Assembly: GCA_017407645.1 (NCBI GenBank)
Contig: JAFQWE010000003.1
Location: 1-57,993 of the forward strand
Direction of reading: 5' to 3'
DNA length: 57,993 bases
Origin: Clostridia bacterium
GTDB taxonomy: Bacteria; Bacillota; Clostridia; Oscillospirales; Acutalibacteraceae
Position numbers and translations under genes: made by a program
Notes under the pieces: model-generated
The model's input: the letters and a program-made list of their open reading frames with translations, nothing else
Database searches by the model: none
What the model was told of the DNA's origin: nothing
Shown here: positions 34,633-42,227 of the stretch, piece after piece
Layout of the letters: each line of letters opens with the position of its first letter
Position numbering within the stretch: position 1 is the stretch's first letter

Positions 34633-34664
34633 AAATACTCCTATCAACAGATAGGAGTATTTTT
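34633..34664 (+). promoter_or_regulatory. Hairpin that hides the ribosome site of the C39-like peptidase gene
   Basis: AAATACTCCTATC (34633-34645) and GATAGGAGTATTT (34650-34662) form a perfect 13-bp stem with an AACA loop. It ends in T-runs directly before the ATG at 34665. The Shine-Dalgarno GGAG is inside the 3' arm, so translation should be blocked while the stem is closed. The same stem plus U-tract could also terminate transcription from the sugar operon. Confidence 0.65.
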
Positions 34665-35462
34665 ATGAAAAAAAGATATAAACGGCAATTAGGTTGTGTG
34701 ATAGTGTTGATTGTATTTGTGGCGGCAATTTTCTTTTGTTTTGGCAGATACAGTCTAAAAAAAGACAAGCCTGCCACCGCCTCGGAGAATAGCAGTTGTG
34801 CGCAAGCAGACACCCTTGAGAATTTTGCCAAAGATCACAACCTTAACATAAGCGATTATCCCGATGAACTTGTAAATTTGCTTAACAAAAATCCTGAAAC
34901 GAAGGATTTTGTTTATAATTATCCCCTAAAAAGAAACAGCAACCCAAAAATTGATTTAAGCAACTATGAGAATTCAAAAAGCGCTCCTTTGCTTATGCAG
35001 TGGGACGAGAGGTGGGGATATGATACCTATTCGGGTGAACTTATGGGCATTTCAGGATGCGGTCCTACTTGTCTTTCAATGGTGTGTATCTATCTTTTAA
35101 AGGATGCAACGTTTACGCCGAAATATGTTGCTGAGTTTGCCGAGAACAATGGGTACAGTGTTTTTAATAACGGAAGTAAGTGGACGTTGATTTCTGAGGG
35201 TGGTAAAGAATTAGGTTTAAACGTTACGGAAATACCACTTGATGAAAATAGAATTATGCGCAATTTAAAAGCAAAAAATCCGATTGTTTGCATTATGGGA
35301 AAAGGTGATTTTACATCCACAGGTCATTTTATTGTTATGACCGATTATGTTGACGGTAAGGTAAAGGTTAACGACCCCAACAGTAAAGCGCGTTCTGAAA
35401 AGTTGTGGGATTTAGCAAAAATAAAAGGGCAAATTCGCAACCTTTGGGTTTGTCAAAAATGA
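34665..35462 (+). CDS. Membrane-anchored C39-like cysteine peptidase
   Basis: The protein has 265 residues. It has a short basic N-terminus, one membrane helix (about 9-27), a Ser/Lys linker, then a papain-like domain of the Peptidase_C39_2 type. The motifs are MQWDERWGYDTYSGELMGISGCGPTC, with probable catalytic C132, later FTSTGHFIVMTDY with the His, and VNDPNSKARSEKLW with the Asp/Asn. Such enzymes are extracytoplasmic, and many act on the cell wall or on peptides. Its ribosome site lies within a hairpin, so expression seems controlled. Confidence 0.85.
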   Translation: MKKRYKRQLGCVIVLIVFVAAIFFCFGRYSLKKDKPATASENSSCAQADTLENFAKDHNLNISDYPDELVNLLNKNPETKDFVYNYPLKRNSNPKIDLSNYENSKSAPLLMQWDERWGYDTYSGELMGISGCGPTCLSMVCIYLLKDATFTPKYVAEFAENNGYSVFNNGSKWTLISEGGKELGLNVTEIPLDENRIMRNLKAKNPIVCIMGKGDFTSTGHFIVMTDYVDGKVKVNDPNSKARSEKLWDLAKIKGQIRNLWVCQK

Positions 35463-35487
35463 TGGATTAAACAGATTTGGTTAGAAT

Positions 35488-35727
35488 TTACGGGGACGGC
35501 TCAGTGCCGTCCCCGTTTTTCTGTGACAGGTGCTTAGCAAGGGTGTGCTTAAGCACGCGGCTGTATATACCGGTAAACTGGCTTTGAGCCGCCTCAAAAT
35601 CGTCAAGGGATATTACACCCTCGTCAAGAAGCTGACAGAGCCTCTTTGCCTTTTTCTCAAGACGAGAAAACTCACGGTTGATGCCGCCTAAAGCCTTGGC
35701 GGCGGTGGGGTCTGAATAATAACCCAT
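35488..35727 (-). CDS. Small SHOCT-like hypothetical protein
   Basis: The protein has 79 residues from the ATG at 35727, behind a strong TAGGAGG site. It is helical and charged. The segment LCQLLDEGVISLDDFEAAQ resembles the SHOCT short C-terminal motif (leucine, Gly-Val-Ile, Asp/Glu-Phe). Its last ten residues (KNGDGTEPSP) are encoded within the stem of the convergent terminator at 35490-35516. It has its own promoter and a structured leader. The function is unknown. Confidence 0.7.
   Translation of the reverse strand: MGYYSDPTAAKALGGINREFSRLEKKAKRLCQLLDEGVISLDDFEAAQSQFTGIYSRVLKHTLAKHLSQKNGDGTEPSP
35490..35520 (+). terminator. Terminator of the C39-like gene
   Basis: An 11-bp G/C-rich stem (35490-35500 with 35506-35516) closes a TCAGT loop and is followed by TTTT on the plus strand. 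It overlaps the 3' end of the convergent small gene. Confidence 0.9.
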
Positions 35728-35739
35728 GGTTATTACCTC

Positions 35740-35888
35740 CTAAAAAAATATTTTGTTGTTCAGGAAGGCAATAAAAAAAGCCTATCCTGCGAAATGGGTA
35801 TAATTTCCCTAAGGAAATTACTCCATTTGCAAAATAAGCGTTAAATTTGTTTGGATGCTATGTTATCATAGCTTTTGTTTTTTGTCAA
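35740..35888 (-). promoter_or_regulatory. Promoter and structured 5' leader of the SHOCT-like gene
   Basis: On the minus strand TTGACA (35888-35883), 17 bp, TAACAT gives a leader of about 130 nt. The leader forms a long imperfect hairpin: a GCAAATGG-type arm and a TAATTTCC arm pair around a TTAG loop near 35794-35836. A second hairpin follows (AGGA-AGGC with GCCT-TCCT around a T-rich loop, about 35762-35790). No known riboswitch class was recognised. Confidence 0.5.
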
Positions 35889-35906
35889 TAGAAATTTAAA
35901 AATATT

Positions 35907-36338
35907 TTAAAGGTATTCCTTCATAACCTCGATGCCGTGCTCCTGCTGTGCGATAGCGCGGTTGGCAATCTCTTTTGCATAGGGTGCGGCGGCGGAGTTG
36001 TTGTGAAGTGCTTTGAGCAGTTCTACGTTACCCATAGTGCAGCCCTGAATCATCATTCCTGCCGCTTTTGACGGGTCGCCCTTGCGGTTAAGCTGAGCGT
36101 CAATGGCGGTGCGACACATCATTTTTACGCTTTGCGGATTTTTGCCTGATCTGTGTCCCAGTTGGGTAAGGGTGTTGCGGGCGCTATTGCAAACCTGAGC
36201 GTATTCGCGGCGGATTTGGTCAAGTTCACGGCGCAGCTCGGGTTGGGTGACGTGCTTCATAACCGAGATGGTTCCGTCTCTGCCAAAAGCGGCGGCTTTT
36301 TCTGTTTCAGAAAGCAATTTAATAGTGCTGTTTTTCAT
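35907..36338 (-). CDS. Small all-helical protein, ferritin-like/DUF2383-type (hypothetical)
   Basis: This 143-residue protein is strongly helical and lacks a signal peptide or membrane helix. Heptad-like patterns and the segments ELRRELDQIRREYAQVCN and QGCTMGNVELLKALHNN suggest a four-helix bundle of the ferritin-like DUF2383 kind, but no clear metal-binding EXXH pair stands out except EHGIEVM near the end. AAGGGGA precedes the ATG at 36338. The function is unknown. Confidence 0.7.
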   Translation of the reverse strand: MKNSTIKLLSETEKAAAFGRDGTISVMKHVTQPELRRELDQIRREYAQVCNSARNTLTQLGHRSGKNPQSVKMMCRTAIDAQLNRKGDPSKAAGMMIQGCTMGNVELLKALHNNSAAAPYAKEIANRAIAQQEHGIEVMKEYL

Positions 36339-36790
36339 AAAAATTCCCCTTAAAAATTATAGTTGGTCTTATTTTTGCCGAAAGGGGCAATTTTTATGCA
36401 AAAACTTAAAATGTGGACAAATTTTATATATTTTAGTGAAATTATCATTACAATTTTTTTGCAAAAGATTACATTTTGTAATTATTACAAAAAGGTGAAT
36501 TTCTTTGTTAAAACTCCCTTTCTTGTATACATAATTTTTGAAAACTTGGGGGTAAAATATCTTTCAACAGTGGAAAACACCCCTATTTTACATAGGTTTT
36601 ACACATTTTCCACAGAGTTTTCAACAATGCATTATGTTAACGTGTTAATATTACTAACTGTAATATTTTGTGATTTTTACAGGTTTGCACTTAAAGATTA
36701 AAAAAATTATTTGTTTCCGTTAAAAATTGAATAATTTGCCGTATTTTTCCCCAAAATACCCATATAACATAGATTTGTGAGGTTGTCGTT
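36339..36790. other. A/T-rich intergenic stretch without a convincing gene
   Basis: This is a 452-bp gap between divergent genes. Frames in it encode only low-complexity Phe/Ile-rich peptides and lack ribosome sites. It contains near-matches to DnaA boxes: TGTGGACAA (about 36412) and TTTTCCACA (about 36608), plus TTTTCAACA just after. No dnaA or dnaN is nearby, so a replication origin is not supported. It probably holds the promoters of the flanking genes. Confidence 0.5.
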
Positions 36791-37066
36791 ATGATTAGAG
36801 GAGTTAACCGTCGGGTTGTAGAGATAAACGAATGTAAAAGTGACCTGTTTGAGCGCGCGATTTTCTTTGTGCGACCGGGGGCAAATGAAAATTCAACCTC
36901 TGAACTTCAAAAAGAGGCAGATGCTATTATTGCAAGTCTGTCAAATCAACCGTCACCCCAGTTTTTGCGAAAACGAAGACCTAAATTAAGCCGACGGGCA
37001 TTGTGGCTATTCCTCGGTATTTCAGTGGCGGTAAGTGTGATAAGTATTATTTGTAATTTTTTGTGA
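36791..37066 (+). CDS. Small C-terminally membrane-anchored conserved protein
   Basis: The protein has 91 residues. It begins MIRGVNRRVVEINECKSDLF, then ERAIFFVRPGANE, a conserved-looking start I associate with clostridial hypothetical proteins. It then has a Ser-rich helix, a basic stretch (LRKRRPKLSRR) and one C-terminal membrane helix (ALWLFLGISVAVSVISIICNF), which suggests a tail-anchored topology with the N-terminus in the cytoplasm. TGAGGT precedes the ATG. The function is unknown. Confidence 0.75.
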   Translation: MIRGVNRRVVEINECKSDLFERAIFFVRPGANENSTSELQKEADAIIASLSNQPSPQFLRKRRPKLSRRALWLFLGISVAVSVISIICNFL

Positions 37067-37075
37067 CGTAAAATT

Positions 37076-37106
37076 AAAACCGCTTGGAGAAATCCAAGCG
37101 GTTTTG
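37076..37106 (+). terminator. Terminator of the small membrane protein gene
   Basis: A perfect 13-bp stem (37076-37088 with 37093-37105) closes a GAAA tetraloop. AAAA and TTTT flanks make it bidirectional. Confidence 0.9.
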
Positions 37107-37286
37107 TCGATATATTGCTATGCAATTCGATATTTTTGCCTTGCGGCAAAATCGATATATTTACTTTACAGTAAATTCGATATGATATAAATCCGCTATC
37201 GCCTTTTGGCATATCGAGTGCGAAGCGCATATCGAAAATCCCGATAGGGATTTATATCGATGCAATGTGTCTTATGGACACATTGC
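37107..37286. repeat. Array of mini-hairpins spaced by TCGATAT / ATATCGA
   Basis: Four TCGATAT copies (37107, 37127, 37152, 37177) and then three reverse copies ATATCGA (37211, 37229, 37254) separate short hairpins with different sequences. The hairpins are ATTGC/GCAAT, TTTTGCC/GGCAAAA, ATTTACT/AGTAAAT, GCC/GGC, TGCG/CGCA, AAATCCC/GGGATTT and GCAATGTGTC/GACACATTGC. A larger stem (37184-37194 with 37248-37258) encloses the middle three. The spacer is constant, while each hairpin is individually self-complementary. Confidence 0.85.
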
Positions 37287-37289
37287 TAA

Positions 37290-39005
37290 TTATTGATCAA
37301 GCATTTTTGCGGCTTCTGCGGTAAGCGTGGCGTTGATTTTTTCTGCCTCGGCAGTATCCTTGGCAACGGAGGTTACGTACACCTTAATCTTGGGCTCTGT
37401 ACCGGAGGGACGAACTATAATGCAGTTGTTATCTTCAAGCTCAAAGGCGATTACGTCTGCCTTAGGTAAGGTGAGAGTGGCTACCTTGCCGTCACAATCG
37501 GTGCGGGTAGAGTTAAGATAATCGGCAACAGCCACAACCTTGTAGCCTGCAATCTGCTCGCGCTTTTCGGTGTGGAGAGCCTTCATAATATTTGCCATTT
37601 GCTCCATACCGCTTGCACCCTTAAAGGTGAAAGAGGAGGTGCGGTGCAAATATCTGCCGTACTCGTTGTAAACGGCTGTTATAACGTCAACAAGGCTCAG
37701 GCCAACGGTGCGATAGTAAGCTGCCATTTCGCAAATAAGCATTGATGCAACAACGGCGTCCTTATCGCGCACATAGGTGCCTGCAAGATAGCCGTAGCTT
37801 TCTTCAAAGCCTAAAATATAACGCTGGGGCTCATTATCCTTTTCAAGCAAGGCAATCTGCTCGCCAATATACTTAAAGCCGGTCAGAACGTTGCGCATTT
37901 CGCAACCGTATTTTGCGGCAATCTTGTCGCAAATAGAGGTGGAAACGATGCTTTTTACCGCAACGGGATTTTTGGGCAGAGTGCCCTTTTCACTGCGGCG
38001 CTTAAGCACGTAGTCAAGAAGCATTGCGCCAACCTCGTTACCTGTAACAAGGCGGTAATCGTCGCCCTCAGGCACTGCAATGCCGACGCGGTCGGCATAG
38101 GGGTCAGTGGCAAGCAGCAGGTCAGGCTTAAGCCTTTGGGCAAGGGCTAAAGCACACTCAAAGGGCTGACGGATTTCAGGATTGGGATAGGGAGCAGTGG
38201 GAAAGTTGCCGTCGGGCAATTCCTGTTCTTTAACAATGGTAACGTCGGAAACACCGATGCGCTTTAAAATCTCGCGAACGGGCTTGTTGCCTGTGCCGTG
38301 AAGTGGGGTATAAATAACCTTAAGTCCGCTTTTGCCCACAAGGTCACTGTCAACCGACTGCATAAGCACGTTTTTGTAATATTCCTCGTAGCAATCCTCA
38401 CCGATATATTGGATTTTGCCCTCGCTGAGAGCGGTGTCAAAATCAACGGTATTAACGCCTTCAAAAATATCGGTATTCTGAATGTTGCTGTAAATTTGGG
38501 CGCAAGCCTCACCGCCAAGCTGACATCCGTCGTCACCGTATGCCTTGTAGCCGTTGTACTCGGCAGGATTGTGGCTTGCAGTAACTACAACACCGCCTAC
38601 ACAACCGTAAAAGCGTACGGCAAATGAAAGCATAGGTGTGGGTGCAAGCTCGGGATAAAGCCACACCTTGATGCCGTTTGCGGCAAAAACACAGGCGGCA
38701 GTACGGCTGAACAAATCACTGTTGTTGCGGCTGTCATAGGCAATGGCAACCGAGCCGTTTTTGTAAGCACTGTTAATATAATCGGCAAAGCCCTGTGTAG
38801 CGCGGCCGACGGTATATACGTTCATACGGTTGGTGCCTGCGCCGATTACACCGCGCAGACCTGCAGTGCCGAAATCAAGGTCTTGAAAAAATCTGTCCTC
38901 AATAGCGGCGGCATCCCCTTTTACAGAAGCCAGCTCTTCCGCAATGGCAGAGTCGGTTGCCTTTTGACACCATAAATCGTATAAGCTGTTGATTTTGTCA
39001 CACAT
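37290..39005 (-). CDS. Phosphoglucomutase/phosphomannomutase with an altered metal-binding motif
   Basis: The protein has 571 residues, the normal length for PgcA-type alpha-phosphohexomutases. The phosphoserine motif VTASHNPAEYNGYK (S144), sugar-binding GFEESYGYLAG and C-terminal phosphate loop IVRPSGTEPKIKVY are intact. The Mg2+ loop reads TDPYADRVG where the family has TDPDADR or similar: the middle Asp ligand is Tyr303 (codon at 38097-38099, one base from GAT). It should interconvert glucose-1-P and glucose-6-P, supplying GalU, but activity may be reduced. AAGGGG precedes the ATG. Confidence 0.92.
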   Translation of the reverse strand: MCDKINSLYDLWCQKATDSAIAEELASVKGDAAAIEDRFFQDLDFGTAGLRGVIGAGTNRMNVYTVGRATQGFADYINSAYKNGSVAIAYDSRNNSDLFSRTAACVFAANGIKVWLYPELAPTPMLSFAVRFYGCVGGVVVTASHNPAEYNGYKAYGDDGCQLGGEACAQIYSNIQNTDIFEGVNTVDFDTALSEGKIQYIGEDCYEEYYKNVLMQSVDSDLVGKSGLKVIYTPLHGTGNKPVREILKRIGVSDVTIVKEQELPDGNFPTAPYPNPEIRQPFECALALAQRLKPDLLLATDPYADRVGIAVPEGDDYRLVTGNEVGAMLLDYVLKRRSEKGTLPKNPVAVKSIVSTSICDKIAAKYGCEMRNVLTGFKYIGEQIALLEKDNEPQRYILGFEESYGYLAGTYVRDKDAVVASMLICEMAAYYRTVGLSLVDVITAVYNEYGRYLHRTSSFTFKGASGMEQMANIMKALHTEKREQIAGYKVVAVADYLNSTRTDCDGKVATLTLPKADVIAFELEDNNCIIVRPSGTEPKIKVYVTSVAKDTAEAEKINATLTAEAAKMLDQ

Positions 39006-39100
39006 AGTTTTTGCCCCTTAAATAGAATATAAGTAATTATATAATGAATTTTGCAGGTTGTAAATAAAAAAATGGTATTATATATGGATTTTTGTCTCAT

Positions 39101-39742
39101 TTAAACGTTGGCAGTGCCGAATGAGGAGAAAATATCACCAAGATGCTCTGTAATTTCATACTCCTCTATTTTGCCCACGCCATCCTCATAAATAACCTTG
39201 GTTATGGAAGCGTTGGCAACCCACGGGATATTTTTCATTTCGCTTAAGGTCAGTCCACGCCAAATGCAAGTCATTGCGCGGATGGGGGTAGCGTGGGTGC
39301 CGATAACCACCGTTTCACCTTGGTGGGCTTTGGCGATAGCGGCTAATTCGGTGGCAACACGCTCTTGCAAATGGGCAACGCTTTCGCCCTCGGTGCAGAC
39401 GGCGTTGCCTATGTCGGTAAGCCACACGCCGTAGTCCTCTGCAAATTGGCTTTTAAGGTAGTCAAACTCGTTGTTTTCCCACTTGCCGCTGTTAACCTCG
39501 CGCAGACGGGTGCGAGGAATGATGCAAAGCCCTTTTTTGTCAGCGATGGGCTTGACGGTGTTAAAGGCGCGACACAAATCGCTTGAATATACGGCGTCAA
39601 TATGTATATTTTCAAAAAACTCTGCAACCTTGCTTGCCTGCTTATAGCCTGTCTCTGACAGGTCAAGGTCGGTATGTCCTAAAAATCGGCCTGTTAAGTT
39701 GCCAAGGCTTTGTCCGTGGCGGACAATATAAAGGGTGGTCAT
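39101..39742 (-). CDS. Histidine phosphatase family protein
   Basis: The protein has 213 residues. It has the N-terminal RHG motif (IVRHGQSLGN, R8-H9), the Glu/Arg region RTRLREVNSGKWE, and the second catalytic His in VIGTHATPIRAM. The group includes phosphoglycerate mutase-like, alpha-ribazole phosphatase and broad phosphatases; the substrate cannot be told. Its ATG overlaps the stop of the P-type ATPase gene (ATGA) with AGGAGG inside that gene, so the two form an operon. Confidence 0.92.
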   Translation of the reverse strand: MTTLYIVRHGQSLGNLTGRFLGHTDLDLSETGYKQASKVAEFFENIHIDAVYSSDLCRAFNTVKPIADKKGLCIIPRTRLREVNSGKWENNEFDYLKSQFAEDYGVWLTDIGNAVCTEGESVAHLQERVATELAAIAKAHQGETVVIGTHATPIRAMTCIWRGLTLSEMKNIPWVANASITKVIYEDGVGKIEEYEITEHLGDIFSSFGTANV

Positions 39743-42036
39743 AGGTTTTTCCTCCTGACAAATGCGGTGGTGACCGCTAAAACTAATATATATACCAAAA
39801 TATCACAAACTATGCAGATGCCCAGCGCTACAAAGCCCATTGATGACAGTGCAGTCAGTGAGAAAACCCAACCGAAAACAAAGACGCCCAACAGAAAAAC
39901 AAGGCACATTGCACACCAAAGCGCGCCTCGGTAAAGGTTAAAGGGAATACACACCTTGGCAAGATTTATAAGCATTGCAACCCCTGATGCCACCACGCAT
40001 ACAGTGACGTATTCACTGTGGGTCAAAGACAGTAGGGGAGTTATAAGGGCGGTAACAATTACTCCCGTTGCAATGGCAATTCCACCAGGCAGTGAGCGGG
40101 TGAAAATATCGTTTAAAAACTTACCTTTAATGCGGTTGTAGTTTGGCTCAAAGGATAAAAACAATCCCGGCACCGCCACACCCACAAAGGTAATAAGGGT
40201 TAGGTGAATTGGCTCAAAGGGGTAGCTTTCGTTTATAAAAACAAAAGCAAGTGAAAGCATAAGTGAATAGACGATTTTAATAAGGAAAAGGGAAATTGAC
40301 CGCTTAAGGTTGTTTATTGACCGTCTGCCTTGACGAAGCACCTGGGGCAGTGAATCAAAGTCGTTTTTCATCATAATCAGCTTGGCGGCATCCCTTGCAA
40401 TATCGGTGGCGGAGGCAGGGGCAACCGAGCAGTCGGCTTCTTTAAGGGCAAGCACGTCGTTTACGCCGTCACCCGTCATTGTGACGGTGTGACCTGCTCG
40501 GCGCAAAGCAAGGATTATATTGCGCTTTTGTTCGGGGGATACTCTGCCAAAGACAACGTTGCTTGCCACCACACTGTCGATTTCCGACTCTTTTACGCGG
40601 CTCATATCCACCTGCTTATCCCATCCTGCAATACCTGCTCGGCGGGCAACATCACCTGCAGTGGCAGGGTGGTCCCCCGATATAATAATCACCGACACAC
40701 CTTGCTGGGCAAAGTGCTTCAGAGTTTCAGAGGCGGTGGGACGAAGCTTGTCTCTGAAGGTAATAAGCGCAAGAGGGGTAAAACTATCCCCGTTGTTTTT
40801 GGCAAAAAGCACCACTCTGCCCAAAGAGGAAAGCTCAGTTGCCTGCTGAAAGACCGATGGGTCAAGCTTATCTGCAAAAAAGTCGGTGGCGCCTACAAGC
40901 AGCTTCGTGCCGTCGTCAAAAAGTGCGGTTGAGCATTTTTTATGGCTGTCAAAGGGCATAAAATTGGAAGCCCTACGCTGTGAGGCAATTCCGTGGCAAT
41001 AGCCTTTAATGGCAATGGCAGTGGGGTTGCGGTCGGTTGAAGCATTGGCAAAATCGGCAAGAAGAGAATCGTTGTAGTCTTGGTTTAGGGGAACTATTTC
41101 GCCAACCTCTAACACGCCCTCGGTCAGTGTGCCCGTTTTATCAAGACAAAGCACGTCGGTGCGCGCAAGAGCCTCTGCACTGTACAAATCCTGACTAAGC
41201 ACGTGAAAACGGGCAAGCATAATTGCCGTTACCGCAAAAACGGTGGAGGCAAGCAGTACCATTCCTTCGGGAAGCATACCGATAACGGCGGCACTGGTGG
41301 AATAGATTGCCTGAGTCAAGTTGTCCCCCTCAAACTGAGCAAGGAAAAGGCTTGTGCCCACAGGCAGAATGGCAATCGACATTGCCGCAAGAATAACGTT
41401 GATAGTGCGCACAATATCCGATTTCTGACGGCGGATACGCTTTGCCTGATATGCAAGGCGGTTGCCATAACTGTTTTCACCCACTGCAACGGCGCAGGCA
41501 CGACAGGTGCCGCTGATTATAAAACTGCCTGAAAGCAAGGTATCACCCACCGATTTAACAACTCCGTCAGGCTCACCTGTGATAAGAGACTCGTCGGCAA
41601 CGCAGTCGCCCAACTCAACGCGGCAGTCGGCAGGCACTTGGTTGCCTGCAGTAAGCACAACAATATCGCCAAGCACGATTTTTTTGGTTGGAATGATATG
41701 CTCTGCACCGTCACGAATAACGGTAGCCGTTTTTTCAACAATAACCTTAAGACGATCGGTGGCGTGCTTTGCCCGAAACTCCTGCACGATGCCGATAAGA
41801 GAGTTGCATATGGCAACGCCAAGAAAAAGCACGTTGCGCAAGGATTTAAAATCCACGCCGTTCATAAGAATAAGCAGGGCAAGAATTATATTTATAAGAT
41901 TGAAAAAGGTGAAGACGTTGCGCCTGACTATTGCAAAATAAGAGTTGCTCTTTATTTTGCGCTCTCGGTTAGATAATCCTCTGCGCTCAAGAGAAAGGGC
42001 CTCTTTAGATGAGAGTCCGCTATGAAAATCGGTCAC
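39739..42036 (-). CDS. CtpE-like cation-transporting P-type ATPase
   Basis: The protein has 765 residues from a GTG at 42036, with AAGGAGG eight bases upstream; an earlier TTG frame overlaps that site. It has an actuator loop with SLITGEPD, the ion-channel motif GMLPEGMVLL in helix 4, phosphorylation motif CLDKTGTLTEG (D299 region), and hinge MTGDGVNDVLALKEADCSVA. The TGEPD/PEGM pattern is that of the CtpE group, whose mycobacterial member takes up Ca2+. There is no N-terminal heavy-metal domain. About ten membrane helices are expected. It is coupled to the histidine phosphatase gene. Confidence 0.88.
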   Translation of the reverse strand: MTDFHSGLSSKEALSLERRGLSNRERKIKSNSYFAIVRRNVFTFFNLINIILALLILMNGVDFKSLRNVLFLGVAICNSLIGIVQEFRAKHATDRLKVIVEKTATVIRDGAEHIIPTKKIVLGDIVVLTAGNQVPADCRVELGDCVADESLITGEPDGVVKSVGDTLLSGSFIISGTCRACAVAVGENSYGNRLAYQAKRIRRQKSDIVRTINVILAAMSIAILPVGTSLFLAQFEGDNLTQAIYSTSAAVIGMLPEGMVLLASTVFAVTAIMLARFHVLSQDLYSAEALARTDVLCLDKTGTLTEGVLEVGEIVPLNQDYNDSLLADFANASTDRNPTAIAIKGYCHGIASQRRASNFMPFDSHKKCSTALFDDGTKLLVGATDFFADKLDPSVFQQATELSSLGRVVLFAKNNGDSFTPLALITFRDKLRPTASETLKHFAQQGVSVIIISGDHPATAGDVARRAGIAGWDKQVDMSRVKESEIDSVVASNVVFGRVSPEQKRNIILALRRAGHTVTMTGDGVNDVLALKEADCSVAPASATDIARDAAKLIMMKNDFDSLPQVLRQGRRSINNLKRSISLFLIKIVYSLMLSLAFVFINESYPFEPIHLTLITFVGVAVPGLFLSFEPNYNRIKGKFLNDIFTRSLPGGIAIATGVIVTALITPLLSLTHSEYVTVCVVASGVAMLINLAKVCIPFNLYRGALWCAMCLVFLLGVFVFGWVFSLTALSSMGFVALGICIVCDILVYILVLAVTTAFVRRKNL

Positions 42037-42136
42037 AGGCAACACCTCCTTTTTGAACAATTATATCATATATACTTGTGTTGCGCAAGCAGATGAAAAT
42101 ATGTCAATTTTTGCAATGAAATAGTAATTTTTTGCA

Positions 42137-42166
42137 CTTGACCATTGGACAAGAAATAGTTATACT
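42137..42166 (+). promoter_or_regulatory. Promoter and candidate operator of the KDG-kinase-like gene
   Basis: TTGACC (42138-42143), 17 bp, TATACT (42161-42166). The near-palindrome CTTGACCATTGGACAAG (42137-42153) covers the -35 box and could bind a repressor. Confidence 0.65.
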
Positions 42167-42227
42167 TAATTTGTAACGTGGGCGAATTTGTTTTTGCCCA
42201 AGCAATATTTCTATGGAGGAATATGTG

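Noticed and set aside
36400..36660. Replication origin
   Set aside because: There are only two imperfect DnaA boxes, and no dnaA, dnaN, rnpA or rpmH nearby.
36363..36701. 112-residue open frame in the A/T-rich gap
   Set aside because: It is low-complexity Phe/Ile-rich and has no ribosome site or recognisable motif. It looks like chance in A/T-rich DNA.
37107..37286. CRISPR array
   Set aside because: The constant unit is only 7 bases, it inverts midway, and the variable parts are palindromes, unlike spacers.
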